Counted from the stretch's first letter, positions 35,544 to 44,802 are shown. The stretch is 64,000 bases of DNA from Kutzneria chonburiensis (GCF_028622115.1 NZ_CP097263.1:1984001-2048000), one strand, 5' to 3'. Numbers and translations: made by a program. The notes: a model not told the origin generated them from the letters alone.

Positions 35544-36836
35544 CTATCCGTTGTGCGAACGCCGGTCGCGCTCGGCGGCGGTCAGTTCGTCGGCCAGCTT
35601 GCGCAGGAAGTCCTTGGGGGACAGGGAACCGAGCAGCACCTTCTGGTACAGGGGCTCGCTGTCGGCCTTGGTGATGGCGGAGAACTGCGGTAGTGCGAAC
35701 GGCGCTGTGGCCAGCACCGTGTCCTTGGCCCGCAGCACGCCCAGCGCCATGGCCACCGGTTGGTTGGCGCGCAGCCAGTCCTCGGTGTACACGTCGGTGT
35801 TGGCCGGGATCTGTCCGACCTTCTGGTTCCAGTAGCTGTTGCTGTCCTTGGACAGCAGGAACTGGACGAACCGCCAGGCGGCATCCTTGTGTTCACTGCC
35901 CTTGAACACGCCGAAGCCATCGGTCGGGTTGGGCACCACGGTGCGCTTGCCGGACGGCCCGACGGGCAGCGGAACCGCGCCGACCTTGTCCGGCCCGAGC
36001 GCCTTCAGCAGGTCGGCGGACGAGCCGAGATTGTGGTGCATCATCGCCACCGTGCCGCCGGTGAACTCGGCGACCATCTGGGTGTAGCCGTTGTTGACGT
36101 CGGCGCTCGGCGTGGCCTTCCCGTACAGCGCGGCGACCTTGCCCACAAGATCGACGTTGCCCTGGTCGGCGACGGTGCTGACGCCGTCGGCGGTGAAGAA
36201 CGCCGGCACACCTGAGTAGGCGTAGGCCTCGCTGAGCAGTTGGAACACCGATCCGCCGCCGCCGCGAACGGTGTAGCCGTAACGGTTGGCGGCCTTGTCG
36301 GTCAGCCGGGTCGCGTCGGCCAGCAGTTCGTCCCAAGTGGACGGTGGCTGGAGACCGGCCTGCGCGAACCAGTCCTTGCGGTACCAGAGCACATCCAGGT
36401 TGGCCGAGGACGGCAGCTCGAACAGCTGCTTGCCGCCGCCGGCCCGGCGGACGTCGTCGACCAGGTCGGGCAGCAGTTTGCCGTTCAGGGGACCGGCCGA
36501 CACCCGGTCGTCCAACGGCTCCAGCGCGTCCTGGCCGACCAGGTCGGCCAGGTACGAGGTGGTGATACCGCCGACATCGGGAGTGGCGCCGCCCGCGATC
36601 GCCGTGTCGTACTTCTGCTGCACCGACGAGCTGGGGATGCCGACGTACTCCACGTGGACGTCCGGGTTGGCCTGCTCGAACTGAGCGATCAGATGCTGGA
36701 ACACCGGTGTCCGAGCCGGCCCGCCGTTGTTGTCCCAGAACGTGATCGTCTCCTTGCCGCCGCCACCGTCGTCGCCGCAGCCGGCCATCGCCAGCCCACA
36801 CGCCAGGATCAGCGCCACAGCCTTGGCTCTGCTCAT
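35544..36836 (-). CDS. Sugar-binding lipoprotein of the pectin-locus importer
   Basis: 430 residues from ATG 36836, overlapping the permease stop by 4 bases (ATGA). Lipobox AMAGCGDD. Family 1 binding protein: ETITFWDNNGGPARTPVFQHL, then LWYRKDWFAQAGLQPPSTWDELLADATRL. It follows its permeases, the reverse of the common order. Ligand presumably an oligo-galacturonide or RG-I fragment from the two pectate lyases upstream. Confidence 0.9.
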   Translation of the reverse strand: MSRAKAVALILACGLAMAGCGDDGGGGKETITFWDNNGGPARTPVFQHLIAQFEQANPDVHVEYVGIPSSSVQQKYDTAIAGGATPDVGGITTSYLADLVGQDALEPLDDRVSAGPLNGKLLPDLVDDVRRAGGGKQLFELPSSANLDVLWYRKDWFAQAGLQPPSTWDELLADATRLTDKAANRYGYTVRGGGGSVFQLLSEAYAYSGVPAFFTADGVSTVADQGNVDLVGKVAALYGKATPSADVNNGYTQMVAEFTGGTVAMMHHNLGSSADLLKALGPDKVGAVPLPVGPSGKRTVVPNPTDGFGVFKGSEHKDAAWRFVQFLLSKDSNSYWNQKVGQIPANTDVYTEDWLRANQPVAMALGVLRAKDTVLATAPFALPQFSAITKADSEPLYQKVLLGSLSPKDFLRKLADELTAAERDRRSHNG

Positions 36837-37639
36837 CCCTTCACCGCTCCCGCCGTCAGTCCCTGCACCAGGAATCGTTGGATCACCGCGAACACCGCGA
36901 CCACCGGCACGGCCGCGACCAGACCACCGGCCGCCAGCGCGCCGAAGTCGACGTTGAACTCGCCGAGCGTGTAGCTCAGCCCGACCGGCAGCGTGAACCG
37001 GTCCTGCCGGCCGGCGAACATCAGCGCGAACAGGAAGTTGTTCCAGGAGCCGATGAACGCGAACGAGCCGACCGCGACCAGCGCCGGCCGCAGCTGCGGC
37101 AGCACCACCGCGAGAAACGCGCGCAGCCGGCCGCAGCCGTCGACCATCGCGGCTTCCTCGAGGTCGACCGGAACGCCCCGGACGAAGCCGCTCATCAGGA
37201 TCAGCGCCAGCGGCAGCTGGAACGCGCTGTCGGCGATCACCAGGCCCTGCAGGCTGTTCAGCAGGTGCGTGGCCTTGAACACCAGGAACAGCGGGATGAG
37301 CACCATCGCGCCGGGCACGAACTGCGAGCACAGCAGCGCGAGCAGGAACGCCCGGCGGCCGCGGAAGGCGAAGCGCGCCAACGCGTAGCCGCCCATCAGC
37401 GCGAAGACGCTGACCACGACCAGGGTGCCGAGCGCGACGATCAGGCTGTTGCGGAAGAACACCGCGAAGCCCAGATCCGTCCACACGGTACGGAAGTGGT
37501 CCAGCGTGATCGGCCACGGCACCAGCGCCGTCGACCCGGTCGGCCGGAACGCGAACACCACCATCCAGTAGAACGGCACCAGTGTGACCACCAGATAGGC
37601 GCCGAGCGGCAGGAACAGCCGGGCCACCCTGTCGTGCAT
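36833..37639 (-). CDS. Sugar ABC permease, MalG-like (pectin locus)
   Basis: 268 residues from ATG 37639, preceded by GGAGGTGAGG; the frame is open further but without coding character. Six helices, EAA loop EEAAMVDGCGRLRAFLAVVLPQL, and the MalG-type end IQRFLVQGLTAGAVKG. Two bases after the partner permease stop. Confidence 0.92.
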   Translation of the reverse strand: MHDRVARLFLPLGAYLVVTLVPFYWMVVFAFRPTGSTALVPWPITLDHFRTVWTDLGFAVFFRNSLIVALGTLVVVSVFALMGGYALARFAFRGRRAFLLALLCSQFVPGAMVLIPLFLVFKATHLLNSLQGLVIADSAFQLPLALILMSGFVRGVPVDLEEAAMVDGCGRLRAFLAVVLPQLRPALVAVGSFAFIGSWNNFLFALMFAGRQDRFTLPVGLSYTLGEFNVDFGALAAGGLVAAVPVVAVFAVIQRFLVQGLTAGAVKG

Positions 37640-37641
37640 CC

Positions 37642-38514
37642 TCACCTCCGGTCGAACTTGGACAGTCGCAGGTACAGCACCGAGAAGAACAGCAGCACGA
37701 CGAAGCCCGCGGTGGTCAGCGCGGAGCCGTAGCCGAAGTCGTGCGAGTCGACGGCCTTGCGCGCCACGTACAGCGGCAGCGTGGTGGTCTGATCGGCCGG
37801 GCCGCCGCCGGTCAGCGTGTACAGCAGGTCGACGTTGTTGAACTCCCACACTGCCCGCAGCAGCGTGGACAGCACGATGGCGTCCCGCAGATGTGGCAAC
37901 GTCACCAGGCGGAACCGTTGCCACCGCGTCGCGCCGTCCACCTCGGCCGCCTCGTACAGCTCATGGGGAATGGTCTGGAGGTCGGCGAGCAGCAGGATGG
38001 CGAAGAAGGGCACGCCGCGCCACAGCTCCGCGACCACCGTGGCAGGGAAGACGGTGGCCGGGTCGCCGAGCACGGACGTGCCGTGGTTGCCGACGCCCCA
38101 CGACGCCAGCTGCTCGAAGATGCCGGTGGACGGGTTGTAGAGCAGGATCCAGATGCCGGTGGTCAGCACGCCCGACACCGCCCACGGCGAGAACACCAGG
38201 GCCCGTGCCAGGCCGCGGCCGACGAACGTCTCGTTGACGATCAGCGCCAGCACCAGGCCGAGCAGCAGCTGGAGTCCGACCTCGACGACCACCCAGCGCG
38301 CGCTGAACCCGAGGCTCTGCCAGAACAGGGGGTCGTGCAGCAGCATCTGCCGGAAGTTGTCCAGACCGGCGAAGCCGTTGGCCCAGCTGCGGGTGGCGTT
38401 GTAGTGCTGGAGGCTGTAGTACACGACGCTGCCGACGGGATAGGCCAGGAACACGGCCATCAGCAGCACCGTCGGTGCGATCAGCAGGTACGGCGTCCAT
38501 CGGGCTCGGCTCAC
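37642..38514 (-). CDS. Sugar ABC permease, MalF-like (pectin locus)
   Basis: 290 residues from GTG 38514, with AAAGGA about 11 bases upstream. N-terminal helix follows SRARWTPYLLIAPTVLLMAVF. EAA loop YEAAEVDGATRWQRFRLVTLPHL. First transporter gene after the pectate-lyase pair; the hairpin at 38541-38570 separates them. Confidence 0.9.
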   Translation of the reverse strand: MSRARWTPYLLIAPTVLLMAVFLAYPVGSVVYYSLQHYNATRSWANGFAGLDNFRQMLLHDPLFWQSLGFSARWVVVEVGLQLLLGLVLALIVNETFVGRGLARALVFSPWAVSGVLTTGIWILLYNPSTGIFEQLASWGVGNHGTSVLGDPATVFPATVVAELWRGVPFFAILLLADLQTIPHELYEAAEVDGATRWQRFRLVTLPHLRDAIVLSTLLRAVWEFNNVDLLYTLTGGGPADQTTTLPLYVARKAVDSHDFGYGSALTTAGFVVLLFFSVLYLRLSKFDRR

Positions 38515-38540
38515 GCCGTGTCTGTCCTTTCGGGATGAAG

Positions 38541-38570
38541 GGCGCCGGTGCGGCTGCGCGCACCGGCGCC
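38541..38570. terminator. Hairpin between pectate lyase and importer genes
   Basis: GGCGCCGGTGCG (38541-38552) pairs with CGCACCGGCGCC (38559-38570), 6-base loop. Lying inside a same-strand gene run, it may lower importer expression relative to the lyases or protect the lyase mRNA end. A near-identical stem occurs at 54233. Confidence 0.65.
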
Positions 38571-38590
38571 TCTGGCGGGACGGCGGCCCG

Positions 38591-39832
38591 TCAGCCGAGG
38601 TGGCCGGCGCCGGTGCTACCGGGAAGCTGTCGGGGCAGCACGGATGCCGGTTGCAGATCGGTGTAGAGGGTCGGTGTCCAGTCGACCGTCGTGCCCAGTT
38701 GCTTGCCGGGATTGGCCGCGTCGTACGCCGCCACCACGTCGACCGCCTTGCCGTCGACCACGCTGCCGGTGGCGTGGATGCCGGTGCCGCCCCAGTTGTA
38801 GAGCGCCTTGTCCGCCGACACGCCACCGAACTGGAAGTAGTTGTTCTGGGCGTAGATCTGCGACTGCTTGCCCACGCCGAGGCTGTAGTCGAACCCGGCG
38901 CCGGGGCGGTAGAGGTTGTCGTAGACGTGGACCTCGCCGAAGCGCACCCGCGGCGACCGTTCCTGCACGCCGTCGAACACGTTGTGGTGCACGGTGACCC
39001 GGAGGTGCCCGGCGTCGGAGGTCTTGCCGTCGGAGTTGCCGATCAGCATGGTCTTGTCGTGCTGGGTGAACACGTTGCGCTCGACCGTGACGAGGTCGGC
39101 CGCGTTGGTGATGTCCAGCTGCCCGTCGTGCTGCTGGTACGGCCGGCCGAAGTAGGTCGGCTCCTTGCTGTCCGGGTAGGGCGCGTCGGTGAACGTGTTG
39201 TGGTCGACCCACACGTGCGTCGCGCCGGCCAGCGACACGTTGTCGAACAAGGAGTTCCAGTTGCCGGTGCTGCCGTCGGTCGGGTCCCACTGCGGGAAGC
39301 AGTCGGCCGCGTCGGCCAGGGTGAGGTTGCGGATGATCACGTTGTCGCCCTTGACCATCAGGTTGGCACCGAGCAGCCGGGCCGTCGGGCCGATGCCGAC
39401 GATGGTGGTGTTAGCGCCAACACTGATCTGGACCCTGGCTGCCTGCCGGGATTCCGACGCCGCGCGGGCGCTCTCCAGCGGGCCGGACGGGACCTTGGTG
39501 CGGCCCCAGGTCGCCGGGTCGTACGCCTTCAGGTAGCCGGCGAGCGTGTAGCCGCCGGTCGCGTAGTCCTGGCAGGACAGCGACTTGCCCGACGCGTCGG
39601 TGTTGGCGTCGATGGTCCCCCGGACGTACACGATCTTCGGCGTGCTGCCGGCCACCGCGGCGGCCAACTGGTCGCGGGTGGTGACCGTGGTGACGTGACC
39701 GGCGGTGGCGGCGGAACCGCCGGTCGTGCCGTTGGCCCAGCCGTCCTTGGCCGGCAGCGGCTGGTGGCCGGGGTCGGCGGCCGGGTGGGACAGCAGTGCG
39801 ACGACCGAGAGTGCGGTCATGAACAGCTTCAT
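38591..39832 (-). CDS. Secreted pectate lyase, PL1 family (first copy)
   Basis: 413 residues, ATG 39832 with GGAAGG upstream; short signal peptide (~1-20). Right-handed beta-helix repeats of the PL1 type: VQISVGANTTIVGIG, NVIIRNLTL, HVWVDHNTF with the Ca-site Asp, KTMLIGNSDG, and HHNVFDGVQERSPRVRFG with the catalytic Arg region. It cleaves de-esterified homogalacturonan by beta-elimination. It has a longer N-terminal and inserted loop than the next PL1. The region coding VGANTT holds an operator (39409). Confidence 0.92.
   Translation of the reverse strand: MKLFMTALSVVALLSHPAADPGHQPLPAKDGWANGTTGGSAATAGHVTTVTTRDQLAAAVAGSTPKIVYVRGTIDANTDASGKSLSCQDYATGGYTLAGYLKAYDPATWGRTKVPSGPLESARAASESRQAARVQISVGANTTIVGIGPTARLLGANLMVKGDNVIIRNLTLADAADCFPQWDPTDGSTGNWNSLFDNVSLAGATHVWVDHNTFTDAPYPDSKEPTYFGRPYQQHDGQLDITNAADLVTVERNVFTQHDKTMLIGNSDGKTSDAGHLRVTVHHNVFDGVQERSPRVRFGEVHVYDNLYRPGAGFDYSLGVGKQSQIYAQNNYFQFGGVSADKALYNWGGTGIHATGSVVDGKAVDVVAAYDAANPGKQLGTTVDWTPTLYTDLQPASVLPRQLPGSTGAGHLG
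39409..39422. promoter_or_regulatory. Intragenic operator TGTTAGCGCCAACA in pectate lyase gene
   Basis: One mismatch from the palindrome, about 410 bases into the second pectate lyase gene of the operon. Coding strand GTT GGC GCT AAC (V-G-A-N); GTT and GCT are uncommon here. Confidence 0.5.
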
Positions 39833-39853
39833 TGCTGTTGCCTTCCAGGGTGA

Positions 39854-40822
39854 TCAGCCGACGACGCCGGTGCCGGCGCCCGCGGTGACGGAGCTGACGA
39901 CGGACGAGGTCGGCGTCAGGGTGTAGCCGTAGGGCGGCTTGGTGAAGGTGCCGGTGCGGGTGATGTCGGTCTTGGCGCCGCCGAGGTCGTTGCCGGACAG
40001 GTTGGCGTAGCCGTCGGTCTTGCTGTCGCCGGTGGTGGTGACGGCCGTTCCGACGCTGCGGAACACGTTGTTCTGCACCAGAGCCTGGGCGTTCATCCGC
40101 GAGTGCACGGCGCTGTCGGAGACGTTCTGGAAGTAGTTGTCGTAGATGTGTGCCGTGCCGAACCGGACGCTGGGCAGCCGCGAGTTGACGTTGCTGAACC
40201 AGTTGTGCGCGTAGGTGACGTGCAGGTGGCCGGTGTCCTCGGCGGCGTTGCTGTCCGAGTGGCCGACCAGCGAGACCTTGTAGTGGTCGTGGAAGTGGTT
40301 CCAGGACACGGTGATGTAGTCGGCGGCGTGGGTGATGTCGAGCAGGCCGTCGTAGTAGTCCTTGCCGTGGGACAGATCCGAGGACAGGTCGTCGTGGTCG
40401 ACCCAGATGTGGTTGGCGCCGCGGATGACCGTGATCGCGTCCGTGCCGACCGCCTTGCTGATGCGCAGGTTCTGCACGATGACGTTGTGCACGCCGTCCA
40501 GCGACAGTCCGCCGCCGGTGAAGCCGGAGCCGGAGCCGACGCCGACCACGGTGGTGTTGGAACCGACTTTCACCTGACCGGACAAGGTGATCGTGCCGGA
40601 GACCCGTACGGTCTTGGCGGCGTCGCCCTTGACCGCCGCGGTGAACGCGGACAGCGAGCTGACGGTGGTCGTGCCGCCGCCGGCGCCGCCGGTCGTGCCC
40701 GCGCCGTAGCCCTCGGGGCCGGCGGCCGCGGCGTGCGCGGGGCCGCCGAGCAGGTTCACGGCGAGGGCGGCGCAGGCGGGCAGCAGGGCGAGCGTGACCT
40801 TTCGCCGAAGTGTGGCAGACAT
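39854..40822 (-). CDS. Secreted pectate lyase, PL1 family (second copy)
   Basis: 322 residues from ATG 40822, with GAGGG 5 bases upstream; the frame extends further upstream without a ribosome site. Signal peptide ends about AHAAA. PL1 motifs: NTTVVGVGSGSGF, NVIVQNLRI, HIWVDHDDL, YKVSLVGHSD and YAHNWFSNVNSRLPSVRFG. First gene of a minus-strand run of six (two lyases, two permeases, SBP, dehydratase). A 16-bp perfect palindrome lies about 52 bases upstream. Confidence 0.93.
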   Translation of the reverse strand: MSATLRRKVTLALLPACAALAVNLLGGPAHAAAAGPEGYGAGTTGGAGGGTTTVSSLSAFTAAVKGDAAKTVRVSGTITLSGQVKVGSNTTVVGVGSGSGFTGGGLSLDGVHNVIVQNLRISKAVGTDAITVIRGANHIWVDHDDLSSDLSHGKDYYDGLLDITHAADYITVSWNHFHDHYKVSLVGHSDSNAAEDTGHLHVTYAHNWFSNVNSRLPSVRFGTAHIYDNYFQNVSDSAVHSRMNAQALVQNNVFRSVGTAVTTTGDSKTDGYANLSGNDLGGAKTDITRTGTFTKPPYGYTLTPTSSVVSSVTAGAGTGVVG

Positions 40823-40873
40823 GGAAACCCTCTTTTCCAGCAGGATGGGGCGAGTGGTTTCTGCGTATGTGAA

Positions 40874-40889
40874 ACACATCCGGATGTGT
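40874..40889. promoter_or_regulatory. Perfect palindrome ACACATCCGGATGTGT upstream of the pectate-lyase operon
   Basis: Sixteen bases, fully symmetric, with a central CG as in LacI-type operators. It lies between the divergent pectate-lyase operon (start 40822) and the LacI gene at 41036. Likely the target of that regulator; its sequence is unlike the other operators in the window. Confidence 0.6.
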
Positions 40890-41035
40890 GAACGAAGTGT
40901 TGTGCCGCTGTTCGTCGAATGTCAACTTTCGATGTCGTTCGATGAAAGGCGTCGAATTGCGTTCGACAGTTTCGGCGTCCGGCCGTCAATTGTGAACCGC
41001 TTGTCGGCGCGATCGGCCGCCGGTAACGTGGGTTG

Positions 41036-41956
41036 GTGGTCACGATCGCCGACGTCGCCCGGCATGCCGGCGTGGCGCCGAGCACGGTCTCCTATGTGCT
41101 GACCGGAAAACGTGCGATATCGGGGGAAACCGCGGACCGGGTCCGCGAGAGCATTCGGTCGCTCGGTTACCGCCAACGTGCCGCCGCCATCGGTGTGCTG
41201 CTGCCGCTGCGGGACGGCGTCAACGTGGCCGTCGCGATGCGATTCGTGCGCGCGGTCGTCGCGGCCGCGCGCGTCCGCGACCGGGACGTCCTGGTGATCT
41301 CCGCCGACGAGGGGGCGGACGGCGTGCTGCGGGCGGTGGAATCGGGCGTGGCCGGCCTGGTGGTGATGGACGTCGAGATGGACGACCCGCGCGTGCCGGT
41401 GCTGCGGGCCTGCGCGGTGCCGTCGGTGCTGATCGGCGTGCCGACCGACCCGTGTGGCCTGAGCTGTGTCGATCTGGACTTCGCCGCCGCGTACGCGCTG
41501 TGCGTGGACCACTTGGCGGACAAGGGACATACGGACATCGCGCTGCTCGGCCCGGCGCGCGCGGTCTACGAGCGGCGCACCGGATACGCCGAGCGCGGCG
41601 TGGCCGGCTTCAGCGCGGCGGCCCTGCGTCGCGGCGTGAACTTCGTGGTGCGTACCTGCGAATCCGACGGCCTCGCGGCCAAGCAACTGCTGACCGACCA
41701 CGCCGAGATCACGGCTGTGGTGGTGCACAACGAAGCCGCGCTGTCGGCCGTGCTGGCTTGCGTGCAGCCGCCGATCGACCTGGTCGCTATCTGCCCGGAC
41801 GAGGTGGCGCGGCGGACCGAGCCGAAGGTGTCGTCGGTGCACGTGCCGGCCGAGGACCTGGGCCGGCGCGCCGTCGAACTCCTGATGGCCAGGATCGACG
41901 GTGCGCCGCCGCAGGGTGTGGAGCTGTCGGTGCCGACGTTGACCGTCAGGGACTGA
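41036..41956 (+). CDS. Short LacI-family regulator next to the pectate-lyase operon
   Basis: 306 residues from GTG 41036 (TTG 41033 is possible; no clear ribosome site). HTH: IADVARHAGVAPSTVSYVLTG. Helix three leads straight into the core (LGYRQRAAAIGVLLPL), so the usual hinge-helix segment is about ten residues short. The core has ITAVVVHNEAALSAVL and LVAICPDEVARR. Divergent from the pectate-lyase operon, with a perfect palindrome between, and paralogous to the frameshifted regulator at 13657. Its stop is immediately next to the stop of the convergent GH54 gene. Confidence 0.85.
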   Translation: MVTIADVARHAGVAPSTVSYVLTGKRAISGETADRVRESIRSLGYRQRAAAIGVLLPLRDGVNVAVAMRFVRAVVAAARVRDRDVLVISADEGADGVLRAVESGVAGLVVMDVEMDDPRVPVLRACAVPSVLIGVPTDPCGLSCVDLDFAAAYALCVDHLADKGHTDIALLGPARAVYERRTGYAERGVAGFSAAALRRGVNFVVRTCESDGLAAKQLLTDHAEITAVVVHNEAALSAVLACVQPPIDLVAICPDEVARRTEPKVSSVHVPAEDLGRRAVELLMARIDGAPPQGVELSVPTLTVRD

Positions 41957-43416
41957 TCAGCCGAGCGTCCACTGCTGGTTGCTGCCGCCGTTGCACGGCC
42001 ACAGTTCGAGCAAGGCGCCGTTGGCGGTCGACGCACCCGTGACGTCCAGGCACAGCCCGGACTGCGCGCCGACTATCGTGCCGTCGGAGTTGACGTTCCA
42101 CTGCTGGTTGGTCTGTCCGTTGCAGGACCACGTGATCACCTTGGTGCCGGCGCTGGTCCCTTGGCCAGAGGCGTCCAGACACAAGGTGTTACCGCTAACA
42201 GTAACCGTCAGCTGGTTCGACGAGGAGTGGGTCCAGGCCTGGTTCGCCTGGCCGTTGCACGTGTAGATCTGCGTCTGCGTGCCCTGCGTCGAGTTCGGCA
42301 CATCCGCGCACTTGCCCGCGCCCACGGCGTGCAGCGGACCGGTGGCAGCAGTGCTGGTGGTGGCGTACCCGGCGGCCGTGATGTTGGCCTGGACGGCGTT
42401 TTCCGTGGCGTCCGAGGGATAGCCGGTGGTCAGCACGCCTTCGTAGAAGGTGCCGGCGGAGCCGTTGCTGTTGTCGCCGCCGATGCCGAGGATGATCGCC
42501 CCCTCCTTGCGCATCGGGTTGTAGCCCGAGACGTTCGGCCGCGCGCCGTCGTAGAACGTGGACAGCGCGCCGGACTGGGCGTCGCCGCCGCGGATGGCCC
42601 AGTGGTTGGGGCCGCCCTTGACGATGGCGGTCAGATAGCGGTGGCTCACGCTCGGGTCGTTGGCGTTGTAGCCGGCGTTCACCCCCGAGTAGAGCCCGTT
42701 CTCCAGGTCGGCCATCACCCAGGGGCCGTTGCCCGGGCCGTAGCCCCAGACCTTGCTGTTGCCGAAGTAGATGGCCTCCATGGTGCCGTTGCCGTTGTCC
42801 CGGCTGTTGGTCTCGGCGTTGCCGTAGTCGAAGCAGCAGCCGCCGTTGAAGTGGGTGCCGTCGAAGATCGCGTACTCGCCCTCGGGCTGGTCGCCGGTGG
42901 CGACCCCGGCGGTGTTGTTGTTGCGGTAGCCGGTGCCTGGGGCGACGAAGACGCCGTACGCCTTGTGCCCGCCGACCATGGTCGGCGCGGCGGTGGCGTC
43001 GGCCAGGTTGTCGTAGCCGCCGGCGGCCGGGCCGTTGAAGCCGCCAGGGGTGCCTGGGTCAGGCTGTTGCCCTTGCCGGACTGGTCGTAGATCACGGTGA
43101 TCAGGCAGCTCGTGTTGGCGCAGAAGGAATCCTGCGCCGCGGCGTTGGCGACACCACCGACGCTGAGCGGTGTGATGTCACGCGTCGAGCCGTCGGAGGA
43201 GCGCTTCACCTGGTACAGCGGGCCGTTGTAGCCGCCGTAGAGCGCTCGGGTGGTGCTGTGCGCGGCGACGCAGGGCGTGCCACCAGCCGCGTAGATGTCG
43301 CACGGGCCTTGTGTGGCGGCGGTGGAGGCGGGCGCCGTGACGACGGCGAACGCGGTCGCCGCGGTCGCGGCCAGCAGGGCCCGCCCGAGTCGGGGCAGCC
43401 GTGCCCGAAAGACCAT
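41957..43416 (-). pseudogene. GH54 alpha-L-arabinofuranosidase with C-terminal CBM13, one frameshift
   Basis: ATG 43416 with AAGGAG upstream; signal peptide, then GH54 core: GPCDIYAAGGTPCVAAHSTT, ALYGGYNGPLYQV, LITVIYDQSGKGNSLTQAP, CCFDYGNAETNSRDNG and KEGAIILGIGGDNSNGSAG. The C-terminal ~130 residues are a ricin-type CBM13 (KCADVPNST, QTQIYTCNGQANQAW, LCLDASGQG), where fungal GH54 has CBM42. The frame breaks at the G-run 43047-43050 (plus strand): one added base turns ...LTQAPLAAST into ...LTQAPPGGFNGPAAGGYDNLA, joining both halves into about 486 residues. Secreted debranching of arabinan. An exact operator is 126 bases upstream and another lies in the CBM13. Confidence 0.85.
42187..42200. 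promoter_or_regulatory. Intragenic operator TGTTACCGCTAACA in the GH54 CBM13
   Basis: One mismatch from the palindrome. Coding strand GTT AGC GGT AAC (V-S-G-N) in the ricin-type module, about 1.35 kb downstream of the exact copy at 43542. Confidence 0.5.
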
Positions 43417-43541
43417 TGTGAGCTCCTTTGCCCATGGTCGAATGAATGGTGGCGGCCGCATTCGACAGCGCGGCCGCGATGATTTCCGAGCGAGAACGAC
43501 GGCCGTGCGGGCCCGATTTCCGGGGCACGTTCGCCGCGTAC

Positions 43542-43555
43542 TGTTAGCGCTAACA
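43542..43555. promoter_or_regulatory. Perfect operator TGTTAGCGCTAACA upstream of GH54
   Basis: Exact palindrome in the 245-base region between the GH54 start (43416) and the stop of the minus-strand lacI (43662). The rest of that region holds short inverted GTCGAAT elements (near 43437 and 43459) and no gene. Confidence 0.85.
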
Positions 43556-43661
43556 TCTCACGTCGCTCGTATTTGCAGGCGTGACCTCCGGCAGGGTGCA
43601 GGGTTGCTGGCGCATCACTATCCCGGCGGGGTGATGGCGCGTCAAGGCTCGTCCCGGGTGA

Positions 43662-44696
43662 TCACCGGGCCGGCGCCGCCGTGGAGTCGCGAATCACCAG
43701 CCGGCACGGATGGATGTGCCGTCGTGGCGGCGTCTCGCCGTTGATCGCGGCCAGCAGCAGTTCGGCCGCGGTCCGGCCGAGCTGCTCCAGCTCCATGTCC
43801 ACACTGGTCAGCGGCGGCTGGCAGGCCAGGGCCATGACGTCCCAGTTGTCGAAGCCGATGAGGGCGACGTCGTCGGGCACTCGTCGGCCCACTGTCCGCA
43901 GCGCGTCGGCGACGCCACGGGCGATCTGATCGCTGCCGCAGAACACGGCGTCGAATCCTTGATGGGGCAGGATCTTCGCCGCGTGCCGGCCCCAGGCCTC
44001 GCTCCACTCACCGAAAAGCGGTGGTGCGACCAGGTCCAACCCGGCCTCGGCGAGCCGTGCCACGGTGGCCGATGCTCGCACTGCCGCCGAATGGTGGTGC
44101 TCGGGCCCAGTGACATGGGCGATCCGGCGGCGGCCGATCGCCAGCAGGTGCTCGATCGCCTTGCGCGCGCCGCCGGCCTCGTCGGGCACGACCGACACGT
44201 CCCGGGGATCGGTGGAGCTGGTGAACGCGTACACCACGGGGATCGGCAGATCCGCGCCGATCGGCGGACGGGCGTGGCTGCGCCGTCCGGTGACGATGAT
44301 GCCGTCCACCCGGCGGCTGAGCAGCGTGCGCAGGTAGTACTGCTCCCGGATGCGATCGTCGCGCGCGTCGCACAGGAACACGGACATCTCGCCGGCGCCC
44401 AGTGCGTCCTCGACGCCCATCAGCAGCGGGATGCTGAACCGGCCGATGGTGTCGGTGGTGATCATGCCGACCGTGTAGGTCCGGCCGGAGTTCAGCGTGA
44501 CCGCCGCCCGGTTCGGGTGGAAACCCAGCTGCTCGGCCGCGGCCAGCACGCGGTCACGGGTCTCGGCGCGCAGCGTGCCACGACCGTTGAGCGCCTTGGA
44601 CACCGTGCCCGTGGACACGCCGGCCAACTGGGCGACGTCGGCGATGGTGGTCGGCCGGTCCCGGCCATCGGTTGCCGAAAGTTTCCGTGAGGGCAT
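43662..44696 (-). CDS. LacI-family regulator of the beta-arabinofuranoside locus
   Basis: 344 residues, ATG 44696. HTH: TIADVAQLAGVSTGTVSKALNG, hinge FHPNRAAVTL, core with DAVFCGSDQIARGVADAL and LIGFDNWDVMALACQPPLTS. Divergent from the importer/GH127 operon at 44856; the intergenic promoter carries an AACCGGTT-centred operator candidate. Probably the local repressor that senses an arabinofuranosyl oligosaccharide. Confidence 0.9.
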   Translation of the reverse strand: MPSRKLSATDGRDRPTTIADVAQLAGVSTGTVSKALNGRGTLRAETRDRVLAAAEQLGFHPNRAAVTLNSGRTYTVGMITTDTIGRFSIPLLMGVEDALGAGEMSVFLCDARDDRIREQYYLRTLLSRRVDGIIVTGRRSHARPPIGADLPIPVVYAFTSSTDPRDVSVVPDEAGGARKAIEHLLAIGRRRIAHVTGPEHHHSAAVRASATVARLAEAGLDLVAPPLFGEWSEAWGRHAAKILPHQGFDAVFCGSDQIARGVADALRTVGRRVPDDVALIGFDNWDVMALACQPPLTSVDMELEQLGRTAAELLLAAINGETPPRRHIHPCRLVIRDSTAAPAR

Positions 44697-44756
44697 GGTC
44701 GGAGACTACCTGGAGCCGGCCGACCATAGCGCCGGAACCATTGGTGAACAAGGTTC

Positions 44757-44802
44757 TTGACGCCGCTCGCGGCCGGGTCTAGCTTGGCGGCAACCGGTTT
44801 CC
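44757..44802 (+). promoter_or_regulatory. Promoter and operator candidate for the GH127 operon
   Basis: A -35 TTGACG (44757-44762), 17-base spacer and -10 TAGCTT (44780-44785) put the start of transcription near 44792. There GGCAACCGGTTTCC (44789-44802) is palindromic at 12 of 14 positions with a central CG, placing a LacI-type site over the transcription start. A separate 12-bp palindrome GCCGCTAGCGGC is at 44829-44840, before the ribosome site. Confidence 0.5.
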
